A DNA stretch of 64,000 nt from Orientallactaga sibirica (lineage: Eukaryota; Chordata; Mammalia; Rodentia; Dipodidae). The position numbers and the translations under genes were made by a program. This document shows, piece by piece, positions 10,757 through 22,155 of the stretch (the stretch's first letter is position 1; every line of letters starts with the position of its first letter). A model generated the notes under the pieces. That model made no database searches. It was given only the letters and a program-made list of their open reading frames with translations, and had not been told where the DNA came from. Location of the stretch: positions 17,553,001 to 17,617,000 of the forward strand of contig JAEOAD010000048.1 in the NCBI GenBank assembly GCA_036365145.1. The letters are read 5' to 3'.

Positions 10757-10813
<57 letters not shown>
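10527..10813 (+). repeat. (GAAA)n array with an internal higher-order unit
   Basis: About 285 bases of GAAA. The 20-base interruption GAAAGAGGAAGGAGGGAAGA occurs three times (10601, 10698, 10743), showing that blocks of the array were duplicated. The long Phe/Ser/Leu- or Lys/Arg/Glu-rich frames here are artefacts. Confidence 0.95.
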
Positions 10814-10906
10814 GTGCCATGGGACACCTGTGACCCAGTGCTGGGGACATGGAGGTGGGGGTAGTGAGAGTTCAAGGTCAGCCACAGCAAGATATTGTCT
10901 CAAAAA
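10814..10906 (+). mobile_element. Old B1 fragment
   Basis: ACACCTGTGACCCAGTGCTG, GAGTTCAAGGTCAGCC and ATTGTCTCAAAA match B1 in order. It may have bordered the A-rich tract from which the GAAA array grew. Confidence 0.55.
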
Positions 10907-10919
10907 ACATGCATGGCCA

Positions 10920-11064
10920 GGACTGGAGAGATAGCTTAGTGGTTAAGGCATTTGCCTGCAAAGCCAAAGTATCCTGTTTCAATTCTCCAGGACCCATGTA
11001 AGCCAGATGCACAAGGGGGCACATGCATCTGGAGTTTGTTTACAGTGGCTGGAGGCCCTGTGAG

Positions 11065-11099
<35 letters not shown>

Positions 11100-11117
11100 A
11101 AATAAATAAAATATATA
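10920..11117 (+). mobile_element. DIP-like SINE, subfamily B
   Basis: Head GGACTGGAGAGATAGCTTAG, body with CACAAGGGGGCACATG, long CT tract and AAATAAATAAATAAAATATA tail. Confidence 0.85.
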
Positions 11118-11134
11118 TATTTTTAAATGTGCAC

Positions 11135-11275
11135 TGCCGGGAGGAGAAAAGGAAGAAAAGAAAGAGAAGAGGAAGAAGACGGACATGGGGAGGAAGAAAG
11201 AGGGAAACAGCCACGAGGGTGTCAAGAAATGGAGGAGGAAGAGCAGAACCAGGGAAGGAGGGAGGAAGGGACAAC
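11135..11275 (+). repeat. GA-rich polypurine region
   Basis: Purine-dominated, low-complexity sequence (GGAGG, AAGAAAG units). The Lys/Arg-rich frame across it is not a gene. Confidence 0.7.
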
Positions 11276-12360
11276 ACGGGAAGATGCTTAGAAGGAAGTG
11301 ACGGTCTAAGCACGCTGGGCATGGGCGAAGAAGTCATTCAGAGGCCTGGAGAGCGAGTCTCCCGTTCCTCCATGGCCAGGTCATGAGAAATTTTTTTAGA
11401 TACTGGCCACAGCTCCTGCCCTCTCCTGAACCCAGGACCAAACGTTCTGCTGTGAGAGTGATAACAGCTGTACAGCCCGGTTCTCAGCAGTGGCTCAGGC
11501 CTGCTGAAGGAACAAGTCTCTACACTGTAGTCCATGGTGCGTGGCCATAGTCCCAGCTACCTTATGACACAATAGGACAGGCCTTTCCCACTTAGCCTTT
11601 CAAGGGACTCACGGTGTGACTCAAGGTCTGGACTTTCCCTCTACTCTGTACCCAGGACAGCTGTGGGCCAGTGCTCCCCACCTGTACCATGGGTCTGCGA
11701 GTCCATTCAGGCCCAGTGAACGGACCGCTGCTCTCACCCGGGAGCTGGGAGAAAGGTCAGTTCTAACACAGACCCATCTGCTTTATCTCTTTCCAGCTCT
11801 CTGAATATCCCCCCATCAACAAGTCTCAGCAATGTTGCTGGATCACGTGCCAAAAGAGGGAAAACTTTGGACTCACAACCACGGGCTTAAATGCTTAATT
11901 AAGCTCATTCTCTGAACCAAACCATATTTGAGTGCATCTGTCCGCCCTCCTTCATCGCAGCCACTGTGGGGTGATGGACAGCGATGATGGAAGGGGGTGG
12001 GACACAGCCTGGCCTGACAGATAGGCCCTTACACTTCCCTAGCCACTCCTGCACCCTGAGGTGCCTACCCAGGCTCACATTTGTCTCTACCAAATTCATT
12101 GGTAGGCCCTTCCTCCTGGCATGCAGCCCCTCACCCATCCCTGGATGGCCCGGTGGAACTGGCTGGCCTCTGCCTTTTCAGCCATAGCACGTGGCCTGCT
12201 GTGTTGGGAAGACTCTTCTGACTGGGACTCATCGTGGACTAAACAAAGGGGCCCCTCGTCACAGCTGCCTGCAGCACTCGTACCTCATCCAAGGGTCCTA
12301 GTCACCATCCACTCCCCAAACTAGGGTGGACACCGCAAGCTAGGGGACCATGTTACATGA
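11276..12360. other. Unique sequence
   Basis: No supported feature. Short frames only. Confidence 0.45.
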
Positions 12361-12460
12361 GTTCTAACCCATCTCTGTTTCTGCTTCCGTGGACAATGGC
12401 AAGAATTCCCCCACGCCACTCTACTCCCTTGCCTCAGTTTCTCCATCTGTGCCCAAATTA
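12361..12460 (+). mobile_element. Possible MIR fragment
   Basis: CTTGCCTCAGTTTCTCCATC resembles the MIR segment CTCAGTTTCCTCATCTGTAA; the rest is decayed. Confidence 0.35.
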
Positions 12461-12519
12461 ATCTTCAGGGCCAGGGTCAGCTAAGAGTACCTGCCATGTC
12501 CTACCACAGTCTGATTCCC

Positions 12520-12960
12520 ACTTATGCCACAAGAGCATTTGAAGTGTGTCCTGGACCAAGGCAACTGGTCACTGCCTCCTCAGCACCAGGATCCCATGGA
12601 CCATGTCACCACACTGCACCAAACTTCTCAGCCCGCCCTCCATGGTCACAAGGCCAAGCCACTGCTGCTCAGCAGGCCAACCATCTCGGCTTCCCTCGCT
12701 CCGCTCCATCACAACTCCACCTCTCCCTCCGCCTAGACTGTGGATGTGACGGGTTTCCAGCAGCATGTGCCCCTCCTCCCCTGCCAACCATGTTTCTGCA
12801 TATGCTTCACACAGTCATGCTTTTCCAGAAATGCTTGCCCCCACTGTCTGGTACCTCTTACTCTTCGAGTCTCTGTTAGGGCAGAAGCCACCATGACTCT
12901 CATGTAACTTCCCCAACCTCCATGGTCTTGTGGGCTCTGCAATACATGGACCTCAGTGAC
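12520..12960 (+). mobile_element. L2 LINE 3'-end relic
   Basis: CAGAAATGCTTGCCCCCACT, CCTCTTACTCTTCGAGTC and GTTAGGGCAGAAGCCACC follow the order of the L2 3' end. The left part is weaker. Confidence 0.5.
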
Positions 12961-13025
12961 CTCCAGGTCACCGGGTCCTCAGTTCTGGACCAGGCTGGGG
13001 CTGAGCTCTCCAGCGCTTTCCACAG

Positions 13026-13051
13026 AGTGAATGAATGAATGAATGAATGAA
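13026..13051 (+). repeat. (GAAT)n microsatellite
   Basis: About six GAAT units. Confidence 0.95.
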
Positions 13052-15399
13052 TATTAGATCTACTGCCCCACCACCGTGGGACTCCAGGACTCCATCTCTT
13101 GCTGGGCTCCTATTCTCATAGCAGTGCCCACATCAGCGAAGGCAGGGGAGGTGCTATAGGAAGAATCCTGGGGAGTGACTGGATCCCCACACACTCCCAC
13201 TGCCCACTTCTCCTTTCACTTTGCTTCCCTCTTGCATGCAGATCCAAATGTTTAAATTCTGTTTGGGGAATAATTAGCCCAACATATGGTCTAATCACAT
13301 TTTGTCTCTTGATGAAAAAAAAATATGCACAGAAAACTTGGAAAATGATGAGTGACAAGGCTTTATCATGTTCTTTTCTTCTTCTTCTTCTTTCATGGTG
13401 CTTTTTATGAACATAAACACGGCACAGAGGGAAAGCCTCTTGACAACTGACAGACCTAACTGATTCATCTGCTCAAGGAGAAACTGAGGCTTTTGAGGAT
13501 CAGGTCCCTGCTCCTGAAACCAGAATCCCTGCTATCTGCCTCCTCCCACTCAGTGACCCTGAGGGAGTTGGACCAAGCACTTGTGGGGTCTTTTTAAGGA
13601 CAATGAGGCTTTGTGTCCTGGGACCATGCGATGACAGCAGCATGGGCTGGAGGAGCAACCCTGTCCAAAGACCTTCTACCCACATGCTGGTCAGGAAACA
13701 ACCTGGCAGACCACGACACAGCCAAGTCTACAACTTGCCACCGTCCACCATCTGCCCCAAAGCACCCAGATGGCTCCCACCATGGAGATGTTAGAATCCT
13801 CCTTGGGTTCAGAACTCACTACTTTACCCCGTAGACAAGACTCCCTCTGCTCCCCGCTCCTCCCGGCCTGGGTCTGACACGCTCAGCACTACTGTTCCTG
13901 GACAGAGACCGACTTGATTAAATGCCTGGGTTTCTTAGTGCAGCATCTTTCCCCTCCGTTGCGATATCGTTAAGGCTCCTCCTCTCTTCCAGCAGCAGCT
14001 CCACATTTTCGGAGCTCCGAGCTGATGCTACCAGACCACTAAGCCCTCACCACTAGGATCGGGGCTGTACTGAGAGCCACCCTGCGTCATGATGGTGCGG
14101 GTTTATTTCCCACTGGAACTCTGGTGTCATTGTCTCTGCTCTGCGAACGAGAGAATCCAGATTCAGAAGAGTGAAGGCCACACACCAAGTAGAAAGCAGG
14201 ATGCAGACAGAACTCACGCCACAGCTCTAAGGCACTTCAACATGCTCACATTGAAAGAGGCAGGTCCCTTCAATGCATAGATGGTGCCTGGCTTTAAGCT
14301 GATTGGTTGTTCCTTTTGTCTGTAAGAGGCAGAAGGCCCTAGGAAATAACTCTAATCCATTACCATAGTTCAGACTCATGTGGCCCTCAGATGGTCTCCA
14401 AGCACCAAGGTGTGTGGATGGTCTTCGAGCCCAAGGTGTGTGGAGGTGATATCTCAGGGCACGCCTGAACCCTCATTACAAAGCCGGGCTGTGTAGTGAC
14501 TTGAAGGAAGGGGGTTCCCTGTGGGGACTACACAGGCCCCTCCTGCTTCGAGGGAGGGATGGAGGGCCAGGGAGAATAAGCAGCCTGTCCTTGCTTGCTC
14601 CTCTCAGCTGCCAACGCCCCCATGAATGTCGCTCAGCTAGTGGGTGTTCAGCAGGCATGCTTGTCTCCTCCGAGGCCCAGCCCCACAGCCACTGACCGCT
14701 GAGAGGACACGGCCCTGACAACACTGACCAGCTCATTAGTTTCTAATTACCAAGAGCCGCGCCCCTGAAGGCCAGGCCTTGACAGGTCAGCGCATCCAGA
14801 TGCTCCCAGACTGGCTCTTCAAAGGCGTTTGCTCGGCTACAGGGCTGCAGCCTCAGCACTGAGCCTGGAAGGAAAGGGCACCACAGGGTACGCCGGGGAC
14901 TGTGGGAAGGATGGTGGGGACTGCGGACAAACACCAAGGTGGCTGGCAGCTGGAGGGTGCTGGTGGCACAGCATGATGGTTGGTCCATATGTCTAAGGAT
15001 TGCTGCTGCCAATTCTGTGGCATCCACCCCCTGAGGGCCAAGACAGAGCTTCTGGTCTCAGGAGCATAGAGAGAAGAGAAGTTAGCCCGCAGGTGGACGG
15101 CACAATCTATGCATGGGACCCGCAGAGCAAAAAGGATGGAATGCCCAGGGAACTGCAAGGCTTCTAAGAGGGATGACACTTGACAAGGGGGTCTTGAAAG
15201 AGGAATAGGAGTTGGCTTCCTAGGTTAGGATGCCAAAAAGGAATCATCGCCCCAGTCCATAATCATAGAGCTATGAAGTTTTCAACCCGGGTCTAGTTTT
15301 AAAGCTAATATCCACACGTGCGGTGCTCAGCTGCTCAGCATGTGCGGAGCTGGGATGCCACATCAAGGCTCAGCAAAGGCCCATGGAGGGGACACATGC
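13052..15399. other. Mostly unique sequence
   Basis: About 2.3 kb with few repeats. AT-motif patches (GGGGAATAATTAGCCC near 13265, CATTAGTTTCTAATTACC near 14733) could be parts of conserved non-coding elements. A TTC run lies at 13376-13393. A MIR trace is listed separately. No coding exon supported. Confidence 0.5.
14105..14235 (+). mobile_element. MIR fragment
   Basis: GAGAATCCAGATTCAGAAGA, GGCCACACACCAAGTAG and CAGGATGCAGACAGAACTCA resemble the right half of MIR (gaggaaactgaggctcagag, gtcacacagct, agctgggattcgaac). Confidence 0.4.
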
Positions 15400-15625
15400 A
15401 GATGGCATCTTTTTTTTTCACTCAGGTTGTTTGAACAAGGGAGCAGAGACCAGTAACATACAGTGAGAATTTATTCTTGTAGTTCAGGAGGCTGGGGAAG
15501 TACAAGGCCAAAGCGCTAATGGATTCAATGACCAGTTAGAGGGTCTCTTTCTCATATACAGCCATCTTTTCACTAAAACCAACCTCAGAGGAAGGGGCAA
15601 GGGGTTCCCCATCTCTTTAGATCAT
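15400..15625 (-). mobile_element. MLT1-like LTR fragment, minus strand
   Basis: GAATTTATTCTTGTAGTTCA followed by GGAGGCTGGGGAAGT, CAAGGCC and ACAGCCATCTTTTCACT matches an MLT1-type LTR read backwards. Confidence 0.55.
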
Positions 15626-15629
15626 CCCT

Positions 15630-15715
15630 TTGGGACTGGGCCCCATGGTACAGAACTATCACCCCAGCTTCTTGGGAGGCTGGGGCAGAATCTGGTAGTC
15701 CATCCTAGGGAATGG
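15630..15715 (+). mobile_element. B1-related fragment
   Basis: CCATGGTACAGAACTATCAC, CCCAGCTTCTTGGGAGGCTG resembles an old 7SL-derived monomer. Confidence 0.45.
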
Positions 15716-16749
15716 AAGTTGATCATCTATGAATGTCACGCTGATGAGAGCTGTTACCTATGGAAGCTTTGTGAACAGGAAGTCACACACGTAGATGCAC
15801 ATACGCATGCAGATGATGACAGAAATCAACTTAGCCATGGTACAGTCAACTAGAAGGCAGTTGGGAAAGTCTTGGGACCAAGTTTCTGAGTTCCATTCTG
15901 GGACTCTAAAGATAGCTCTCTTTCTGAGTCCTGACTCAAAAGGCACCTTTCTGGGTATCTCAAAACTCAGAGATTTCTGGAAGGTGCAAAAATCCATGAA
16001 AGTGCCACTTTTTCCATCTTTTCAAGCCAGGCCATCACTTTCCAAGTGTCATGCTGTATGACGATGGCCACGCTGGCTATAAAAGGTGACAATGAGGAAA
16101 GCTTTCAAAGTCATAAGGTGTCCGTGCATAGACGCACGCACGCACACACATGCACACACATGCACATACATGCACACCCACACGCACACACACGCTCAGC
16201 AGTGATGTGCACCATCTGCTATCAATTGAGACAACAAAGTACCGGCATGAAAAGCACCCAGCAGATGGGAGCCCACTGAAATGCCAGCCAGAAGCAAGAG
16301 TCCACGTCTGAAGAATGAAACTCCAGTTTAGCAAAAAAAAAAAAAGAAAAGAAAAGAAAAAGAAAAAAAAAAGAAAATCCTCTCTCCTTTCCCTTCCTCG
16401 GAGAAAATTCCTGCAGAGGCCCCTGGAGCCTTGGCAATCCAAGATGAGCTATGTATTCTGGAGCACCACCCCATAGTGTGTGTCAAGTACGAAAAGGAAA
16501 AATGCTTTCAGATTGGGAAATGGGGTTGCAGTCCCAGATGGTGCCTGAACATGCATAAATTTGGTTGCTGGGTGAACAGATGGAAACTTGAAGGGAAAAA
16601 AAAATTTTTTTTTAATTGAATTCATCTGCTAGACCACCCCCAAGCTGGTAAAGCAGGGTTTGTCACTTGACTGGAAGGTACTTGGTCTTTTAACCTATGG
16701 GATAGAGGGAGGAAATTGGGCAATGTTCAATGGTGAGACCAATTCAATG
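15716..16749. other. Unique sequence with simple repeats
   Basis: It contains a CA-rich tract (16133-16195), an A-rich GAAAA tract (16329-16376) and an A/T palindromic run near 16598-16617. No exon supported. Confidence 0.5.
16133..16195 (+). repeat. CA/ACGC-rich microsatellite
   Basis: ACGCACGCACACACATGCAC units repeat with variation. Confidence 0.9.
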
Positions 16750-16910
16750 GTGAGACTGTGGGCTGCAGTCTTGTTTTTGCCACTTACCAGCTGTTGTAGT
16801 AATTCACCTGCTTCCCCCTTTCCTCAAGGGATTATAAGGACAATTGCCACAGGGTTGTCTTGGGAGAGGGCAAACACCATCCCTGCCAGCACTGAGAACT
16901 GCTTGTACAT
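16750..16910 (+). mobile_element. MIR element
   Basis: TTGCCACTTACCAGCTGTTG, CCTCAAGGGATTATAAGGAC and CACAGGGTTGTCTTGGGAG follow MIR order (ccacttactagctgtg, ggataataa, cagggttgttgtgag). Confidence 0.5.
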
Positions 16911-17091
16911 GTCAGTCTCCATGTCTGCCTTATGGGCCAGACCAAACTCAGGGCAACCTGGATAGGAAGCTGATGTATCAGCTTCCGTTGACCAGCCCCA
17001 CAGGAGAGAGGTTGAGAAGAGAGAGAAGAAAGAGAACGGGCCACTCACTAGCGCCTTCCTTCCTGGAGTCCAGGCTGGGCAAGTTTCACAG

Positions 17092-17457
17092 GTGTGATGG
17101 TTTATCTTGTCAACTTGACTGAAACACCTAGGAGATCAGTAAGCGTACTTCTGAGTACGTCTGTGAAGGCATTTCCTGAGACCACTCAGCAGGGAAGACT
17201 CTCTGAATACAGGTAGCATGGTCCCAGGGGCTGGAGGATCAGGTGAAGGACAGATAAAGAGTGACCTGATGCGTTCAAGCATTCTCTTTCTCTCTGCCTC
17301 CCGTCACCATGATGTGAGCTGTTCTGCTCCATCATTCCTTCCCCACCATGGTTGTCTAAAACCTCTGAAACTGTGAGTCAAAATAAATGAGCTCCACCCC
17401 ACCCCTTTAAGTTGTTTTATTGTGGTATCTTATTGAAGTGATGATAAGTCCAACACA
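17092..17457 (+). mobile_element. Rodent interspersed repeat (GATGGTTTATCTTGTCAACT family), possibly URR1-like
   Basis: It begins TGTGATGGTTTATCTTGTCA and carries CTTCTGAGTACGTCTGTGA, CACCATGATGTGAGC and CTCTGAAACTGTGAGTCAAA followed by AATAAATGAGC. A complete-looking copy of the family also seen at 4.1, 41.1 and 58.3 kb. Assignment to a named family is from memory. Confidence 0.6.
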
Positions 17458-17925
17458 AAAGACATGCTGCTCACAGGAAGCCTACAGAGAGCCAGAGCCT
17501 GCAAGGCTGCATCCTGACGCTATCTGCACACAGGCCCTGCAGTGCAGGACTCGAGGGAGAATGGGAACTCACAGGGAAGGCTCTCATGGAGGAAGCAGGC
17601 CTGTCTCCAACTTCAGGGCCATGCTGGGAAGCGCATGTGTGGCAGGTTGATGCAAACAGGCCATAATTCTTCAACCCCTTTGCTTGGGCAATAACGCCTA
17701 TAGGAAGGGGCATCTATCTCTTTAACCTGATCTCGTGGCCTGCCTTTCCTGACCAAGTGCACTAGCAGAGCTTCAAGGCCAGGCTGCCTCTCTTTCTCAC
17801 CCTGATCCTTCGCCAAGGAGACCAAACAGAAGGGGTAAGGCCATGGAGCAAAGCCAAGCTGGCCCCGATGGCATGAGTGTCTCTTCATCCAGAGACTTCC
17901 TAATATTCCTGTGATAAAGCAGCAA
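17458..17925. other. Unique sequence
   Basis: Nothing recognised. Confidence 0.4.
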
Positions 17926-18040
17926 ACCCTGCAGCACTATTCACAAAGCCAAGTTGTAGAGCCAGCCCGAATGTCCATGTATGGATGAAAGATGGGATAC
18001 ACACACACACACACACAGAAATACTATTCAGCCATAAAGG

Positions 18041-18080
18041 TCAATGATAGTCAAAATAAGTCAATGATAGTCAAAATAAG
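18041..18080 (+). repeat. 20-bp tandem duplication in L1
   Basis: TCAATGATAGTCAAAATAAG occurs twice in a row without mismatch. Confidence 0.95.
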
Positions 18081-18105
18081 CCAGACTCAGAAAGATCAGT
18101 TTCAT

Positions 18106-18326
18106 TATTTGTAAAACGCTTTATTTATTTACAAGCAGAGAAGGGAGAGAGAAAAGGAGACAGATAGTGAGAATGGTCATGCCGGGGCCTCTAGCAACTG
18201 CAAACTAACTCCACATACGTGTGCCACTTTGTGCACCTGGCTTTACGTTGGATACTGGAGAATTGAACCCAGGCAAGCAGGCTTTGCAAGCAAGTGCCTT
18301 TAACCACTGAATCATCTCCCCAGCCC
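18106..18326 (-). mobile_element. DIP-like SINE, subfamily B, minus strand
   Basis: TTTATTTATTTACAAGCAGA tail, B body and ATCATCTCCCCAGCCC head in reverse. Target duplication TCAGTTTCAT (18096-18105, 18327-18336). Confidence 0.85.
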
Positions 18327-18540
18327 TCAGTTTCATATGAGGAACCCAGATTTTTCCTTAAGGCATGAATGTTGAAGGATGACTGTTTGTGGAGAGGAAG
18401 GAAGAGGAATGGAGACAAGTGGGGTAAATATTGTCAACACACATACTATACTGTACAAGTATGACGATGTCATTAACAAAACCCATTTTTTTTACAATGA
18501 ATACGTGAGAACAATTTTTAAATAAATCAATAAACATGTT

Positions 18541-19123
18541 TTGCAGAATGCTGCGAATTGCTCAAGCAAATGAATTAAACTGTAACCATTAGACCAGACT
18601 TGCAAGGTCATCCAAATCACCCGGTCAGGCTGCACGTGGTCACACACACATGAGTGAGCCCTACAAAGCCCAACTTGTGTCCACAGAGCTGCCAGCTGAC
18701 CCCCAAAATACTTGTTTGCAGTTGATTACACAGAGGCCTGGTGGCTGCCTGCCATTGCCTCTGTCCTTCCCTTTCACTGTCCCTCTGCGAAAGTGAAACG
18801 GTCCATCTGGCAGAACCTTGTCTCCACCTGAAGAATGGAGCGGACAGACAGGGAAGGCTGAACAAACAAGGATTTCTGTGACATGGGAATAAAACTTTAC
18901 AAGAACTGGACTCTTGATGGCAGCAGATTTGTCAACCAAGAGGGCTTGTAAAGGTGGTTACAGCCATCTCTTGGTGATAGCAGCTTGCACATCAAGAGGA
19001 CACTAAGCTGATATGGCTCTGAGTCCCTAATGGGCTTGGAGATACCGGTCAAGAGGCATTGAAGCAGGAACTAGGACTTCCAGAAGAGTGGGTCCCATCA
19101 GAGTGGAAGCTGAAGGCTGTAAA
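18541..19123. other. Unique sequence
   Basis: No feature recognised. Confidence 0.4.
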
Positions 19124-19136
19124 AGTAGTGGGTCTC

Positions 19137-19285
19137 AGGCTGGAGAGATGGCTTAGCGATTAAGGCATTTGCCTGCAAAGCCGGAAGGACTCAGGTTCGA
19201 TTCTCCAGGACCCACATAAGCCAGATGCACAAGGGGGGGCATCTGGAGTTCCTTTGCAATGGCTGGATGCCCTGGTGTACCCGTT

Positions 19286-19318
<33 letters not shown>

Positions 19319-19348
19319 CCTCTTTCTCTCAAATAAATAAATAAAATA

Positions 19349-19391
<43 letters not shown>

Positions 19392-19408
19392 CATAGAGAG
19401 AGACAGAG
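19137..19408 (+). mobile_element. DIP-like SINE, subfamily B, with (TG)n in its tail
   Basis: GGTTCGATTCTCC B box, CT tract, AAATAAATAAATAAAATAAT, then (TG)n at 19352-19388 before the second copy of the 13-bp target duplication AGTAGTGGGTCTC (19124-19136, 19409-19421). The microsatellite lies inside the element. Confidence 0.88.
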
Positions 19409-19421
19409 AGTAGTGGGTCTC

Positions 19422-20859
19422 CTTTGAAGCAGGAGCCAGAGTTGGCTAAGGCAGTGAGTCCAAGTCGGGAGAGTCAACACAGGTGTTAAGAAAAAAGCAG
19501 GTCTGGGCCAAGAGAAACTCCAGGCCTGCGGATGCAGGAGCAAGTTCAGCTCTCAGACGCAAAGCCCTCTGGGGAGCCTTGGGTTTAGCAGTCAAAGTCC
19601 TGAGAATGGAATGTGGGGACAGAGCAAGACGTTCCCTTATAGCTGAGTGGATCTGTGTGCTGAGGAGCTGAGGGTAGGAGTTTATGGGGACATAGAGGGA
19701 TGCTGATTGGTCATGTAAATTAGGCGAAAATCACAGGGACCGATCAGAAGAGCCTATCAGCCTGCCAAGAATTTTTAAGTTCCCGCCAAACTCTTCCTAC
19801 TGTTACCATGGTGACCACCAAGTGGCAGCTTAGGTGTTTTCAAAAAGATGGCAGGGCATGGAGCGACAGTAGGAGGTCCCCTGCTCACACTCCACTGCTG
19901 GAGAAGAGTCCTTCTCTCCTAAACATGTGCAGTAGCAGGGAGCAATTGGGAGAAAACCAGCACCAGCTTTCAAAAAATAAAAAAAGCAAAAAAAAAAAAA
20001 TTTTTGCATGAGGGGTTCTTTACTGGCCAGCTTTAATCTGCCTGCTGTGGGAAATCGCCTTTCCTATCTTAATAGTACGGCATATGCATATAATACCATG
20101 CAGGTCATAGCATAATTTCATATATATTTGGTTTTCATCCACAGGTCATGGTTCACAACTCCCTCCTTAAAGTAAGAATGTAGAAACTAGAATTCTCTCT
20201 TCCCAAGGTGGGTCATGGACACGCTAGTCCTCCAAAGTGTTTTCTCTTGGAACTGGCCATCAGGAAATTCTCTGGCCTACTCTTGTGTGATGGGGGATTC
20301 CAAACTCTCATTTAAGGGACTCCTCCCCATACCCGGCAGGGAGGAATGCCACACAAAACGCCAATGAGATGCTGAAGCACACAAACAGTCTGATCCGGAC
20401 CGCCGTTCACTGTGAACACCCATGCCTGTACAAGAGGGTTTCCAAAAGAGTCAAAAAGGCGGGCCTGTGAGGATTTTAAGAAGCTGAGCTCATGGAGGTT
20501 TCCGGAGGGCAGAGCCCAGACTGGTATGGGGTTGTCCCTTCCCCGTCTCTCAGTCTGTGCATCTCTTCACCTGTAGTTCAAGCCTAAGGGGGAGGGGCTT
20601 GCAGGAGCTCTGATGTATAGCAAGGGGGTCATAAGTCTGGCTGGAACAATGTGGGACAGTGGCTGGTGTCTGAAGTGGAGGTGGGCATCCCTGGAGACTA
20701 CGCTGGTCTGTGGGATCTGATGCTGAAGTCAGAAGTGACTCTAATGAGGGGACATCCTGCTACTCTGTTATGTAGAACTGACTGTGGCTTGCTATGTGGG
20801 GGAGGGGGGACCCACATCTGGTGGCAGAATTGGTTGTTGGGTGAGAGCAGATGGAAAAA
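19422..20859. other. Unrecognised sequence
   Basis: About 1.4 kb, not assigned. The part at 19473-19970 has LTR-like features on the minus strand (TGAAAGCTGG start, ACCAATCAGC, a ..TTCTTAACA end) but no clear target duplication, so I do not call it. No coding exon supported. Confidence 0.4.
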
Positions 20860-20968
20860 AGTGAGGCAGGAGTAGTGGTGCACATCCTGCCATTCCAGCA
20901 CTTAGGGGAAACTGAGGCAGCAGAACCAGAAATTCCTGACCAGCCTGAGATACAAAGACCCTGCCTCA
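20860..20968 (+). mobile_element. Old B1 SINE
   Basis: GGCAGGAGTAGTGGTGCACA, CCATTCCAGCACTTAGGGG, GACCAGCCTGAGATAC and AAGACCCTGCCTCAAGA follow B1 order with many changes. Confidence 0.7.
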
Positions 20969-20982
20969 AGATAACAAAGAAT

Positions 20983-21166
20983 TGGACTGGAGAGATGGCT
21001 TAGTGGTTAAGCGCTTGCCTATGAGGCCTAAGAACCCCAGGTCAGCCTGGCCAGAGTGAGACCCCAGGACCCTGCCTCAAGATTCCAGATGCTGGAGAGA
21101 AGGGGCGCATGCATCTGGAGCCTAAGAACCGGTTTGCAGTGGCTGGAGGCATCTGGTTCATTTCAT

Positions 21167-21212
<46 letters not shown>

Positions 21213-21268
21213 TTTCTCTCTCTCTCTGTTGCTAATAAATAAATAAAAATAAACAATTTTTTTAAAAA
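20983..21268 (+). mobile_element. Mosaic SINE: DIP-like with internal B1-derived pieces
   Basis: The head is DIP-like (GGAGAGATGGCTTAGTGG, GCGCTTGCCTATGAGGCCTA), but 21040-21085 reads CAGGTCAGCCTGGCCAGAG and TGCCTCAAGAT, which is B1 3' sequence. The DIP body, CT tract and A-rich tail then resume. The 14-bp target duplication AGATAACAAAGAAT (20969-20982, 21269-21282) bounds the whole unit. Confidence 0.8.
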
Positions 21269-21282
21269 AGATAACAAAGAAT

Positions 21283-21896
21283 AAAGATCAGCTACTTTGC
21301 TTTTTCTTAACCCTTTCCGTCCTATGCTCCCTGCTGTGCACACCGGAAGGATGAGGGGACCGTCTCGGTTCAAAATGAGAACTCAGGCTGTCCAGTCAAT
21401 GGCAAGGAGCTCCCTCTTCCACTGTCCATGGTGCCAACACAAAGCAAAGGGCTAGGGCACCAGGCATCTGAAGGCCTTTGGCTGCCGTGGCTGGTTTCAC
21501 GGGTGAATGGTGTAAATGCTGGCAGAGTTTTGTATGGGGTGGGTGGAGAGCCCTGGACCCTCAGCTCCCAGACTGGGGCCAGGCACTCCAGATGGAAAGC
21601 TGCATGTAACCCAGGCGTGGACTAGAGCCTTTGTAGCGGCTACAGGCAGGCAGACAGGCAGGAAGGATAGCCCCAGAGAGCTCACCCTAGCGGATAGGGC
21701 CAATGCTTTCCAGAAGAGCATTCCAGAAAGTTTGCTAGATTAACAACTGAGGGAGTGGGAGAACTAGGAAGTGAATGGGGGAGGGGTGAGCAGAGAGGTT
21801 CCACAAGCCACAGAGCCCAATCCTATAGCTCCCTGGAATATCTCTGTAGACCCAGTAGAACTTCATGTTGACCCCACATGCCCAAAAAGCAAGGAT
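21283..21896. other. Unique sequence
   Basis: No feature recognised. Confidence 0.4.
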
Positions 21897-22108
21897 AGGA
21901 TTGGACAGATGGCTTAGCAATTAAGGCATTTGCCTGTAAAGCCAAAGGACTCCTGTTCAATTCCCCAGGACCCGTGTAAAGCCAGATGCGCAAGGTGGCA
22001 CATGTATCTGGAGTTTATTTGCAGTGGCTAGAGGCCCTAGTGTGCCCATTCTCTCTCTATCTGCCTCTCTCTCTCTCTCTCTCTCAAATAAATAGATAAA
22101 TAAATAAA

Positions 22109-22152
<44 letters not shown>
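21897..22152 (+). mobile_element. DIP-like SINE, subfamily B, with (TG)n tail
   Basis: Head GGATTGGACAGATGGCTTAG, body, CT tract and AAATAAATAGATAAATAAAT, then about 20 TG units (22110-22152). Confidence 0.85.

Positions 22153-22154
<2 letters not shown>

Positions 22155-22155
<1 letters not shown>

Larger units (their letters stand above)
17926..18540 (+). mobile_element. Old L1 3' end (ORF2 tail and 3' UTR), plus strand
   Basis: CTGCAGCACTATTCACAAAG, ATGTCCATGTATGGATGAAA and AATACTATTCAGCCATAAAG are characteristic of the end of L1 ORF2. After the nested SINE the text continues into a 3' UTR ending TTTTTAAATAAATCAATAAA. It holds a (CA)n at 18000-18018 and a 20-bp tandem duplication. Confidence 0.7.

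Noticed and set aside
10455..10903. Overlapping 130-147 codon minus-strand frames rich in Phe, Ser and Leu
   Set aside because: They are translations of the GAAA array (TTTC on the other strand), open in several phases because the repeat lacks stops.
19473..19970. Possible minus-strand ERV LTR
   Set aside because: TG..CA-like ends can be imagined but no target duplication or clear family match was seen.
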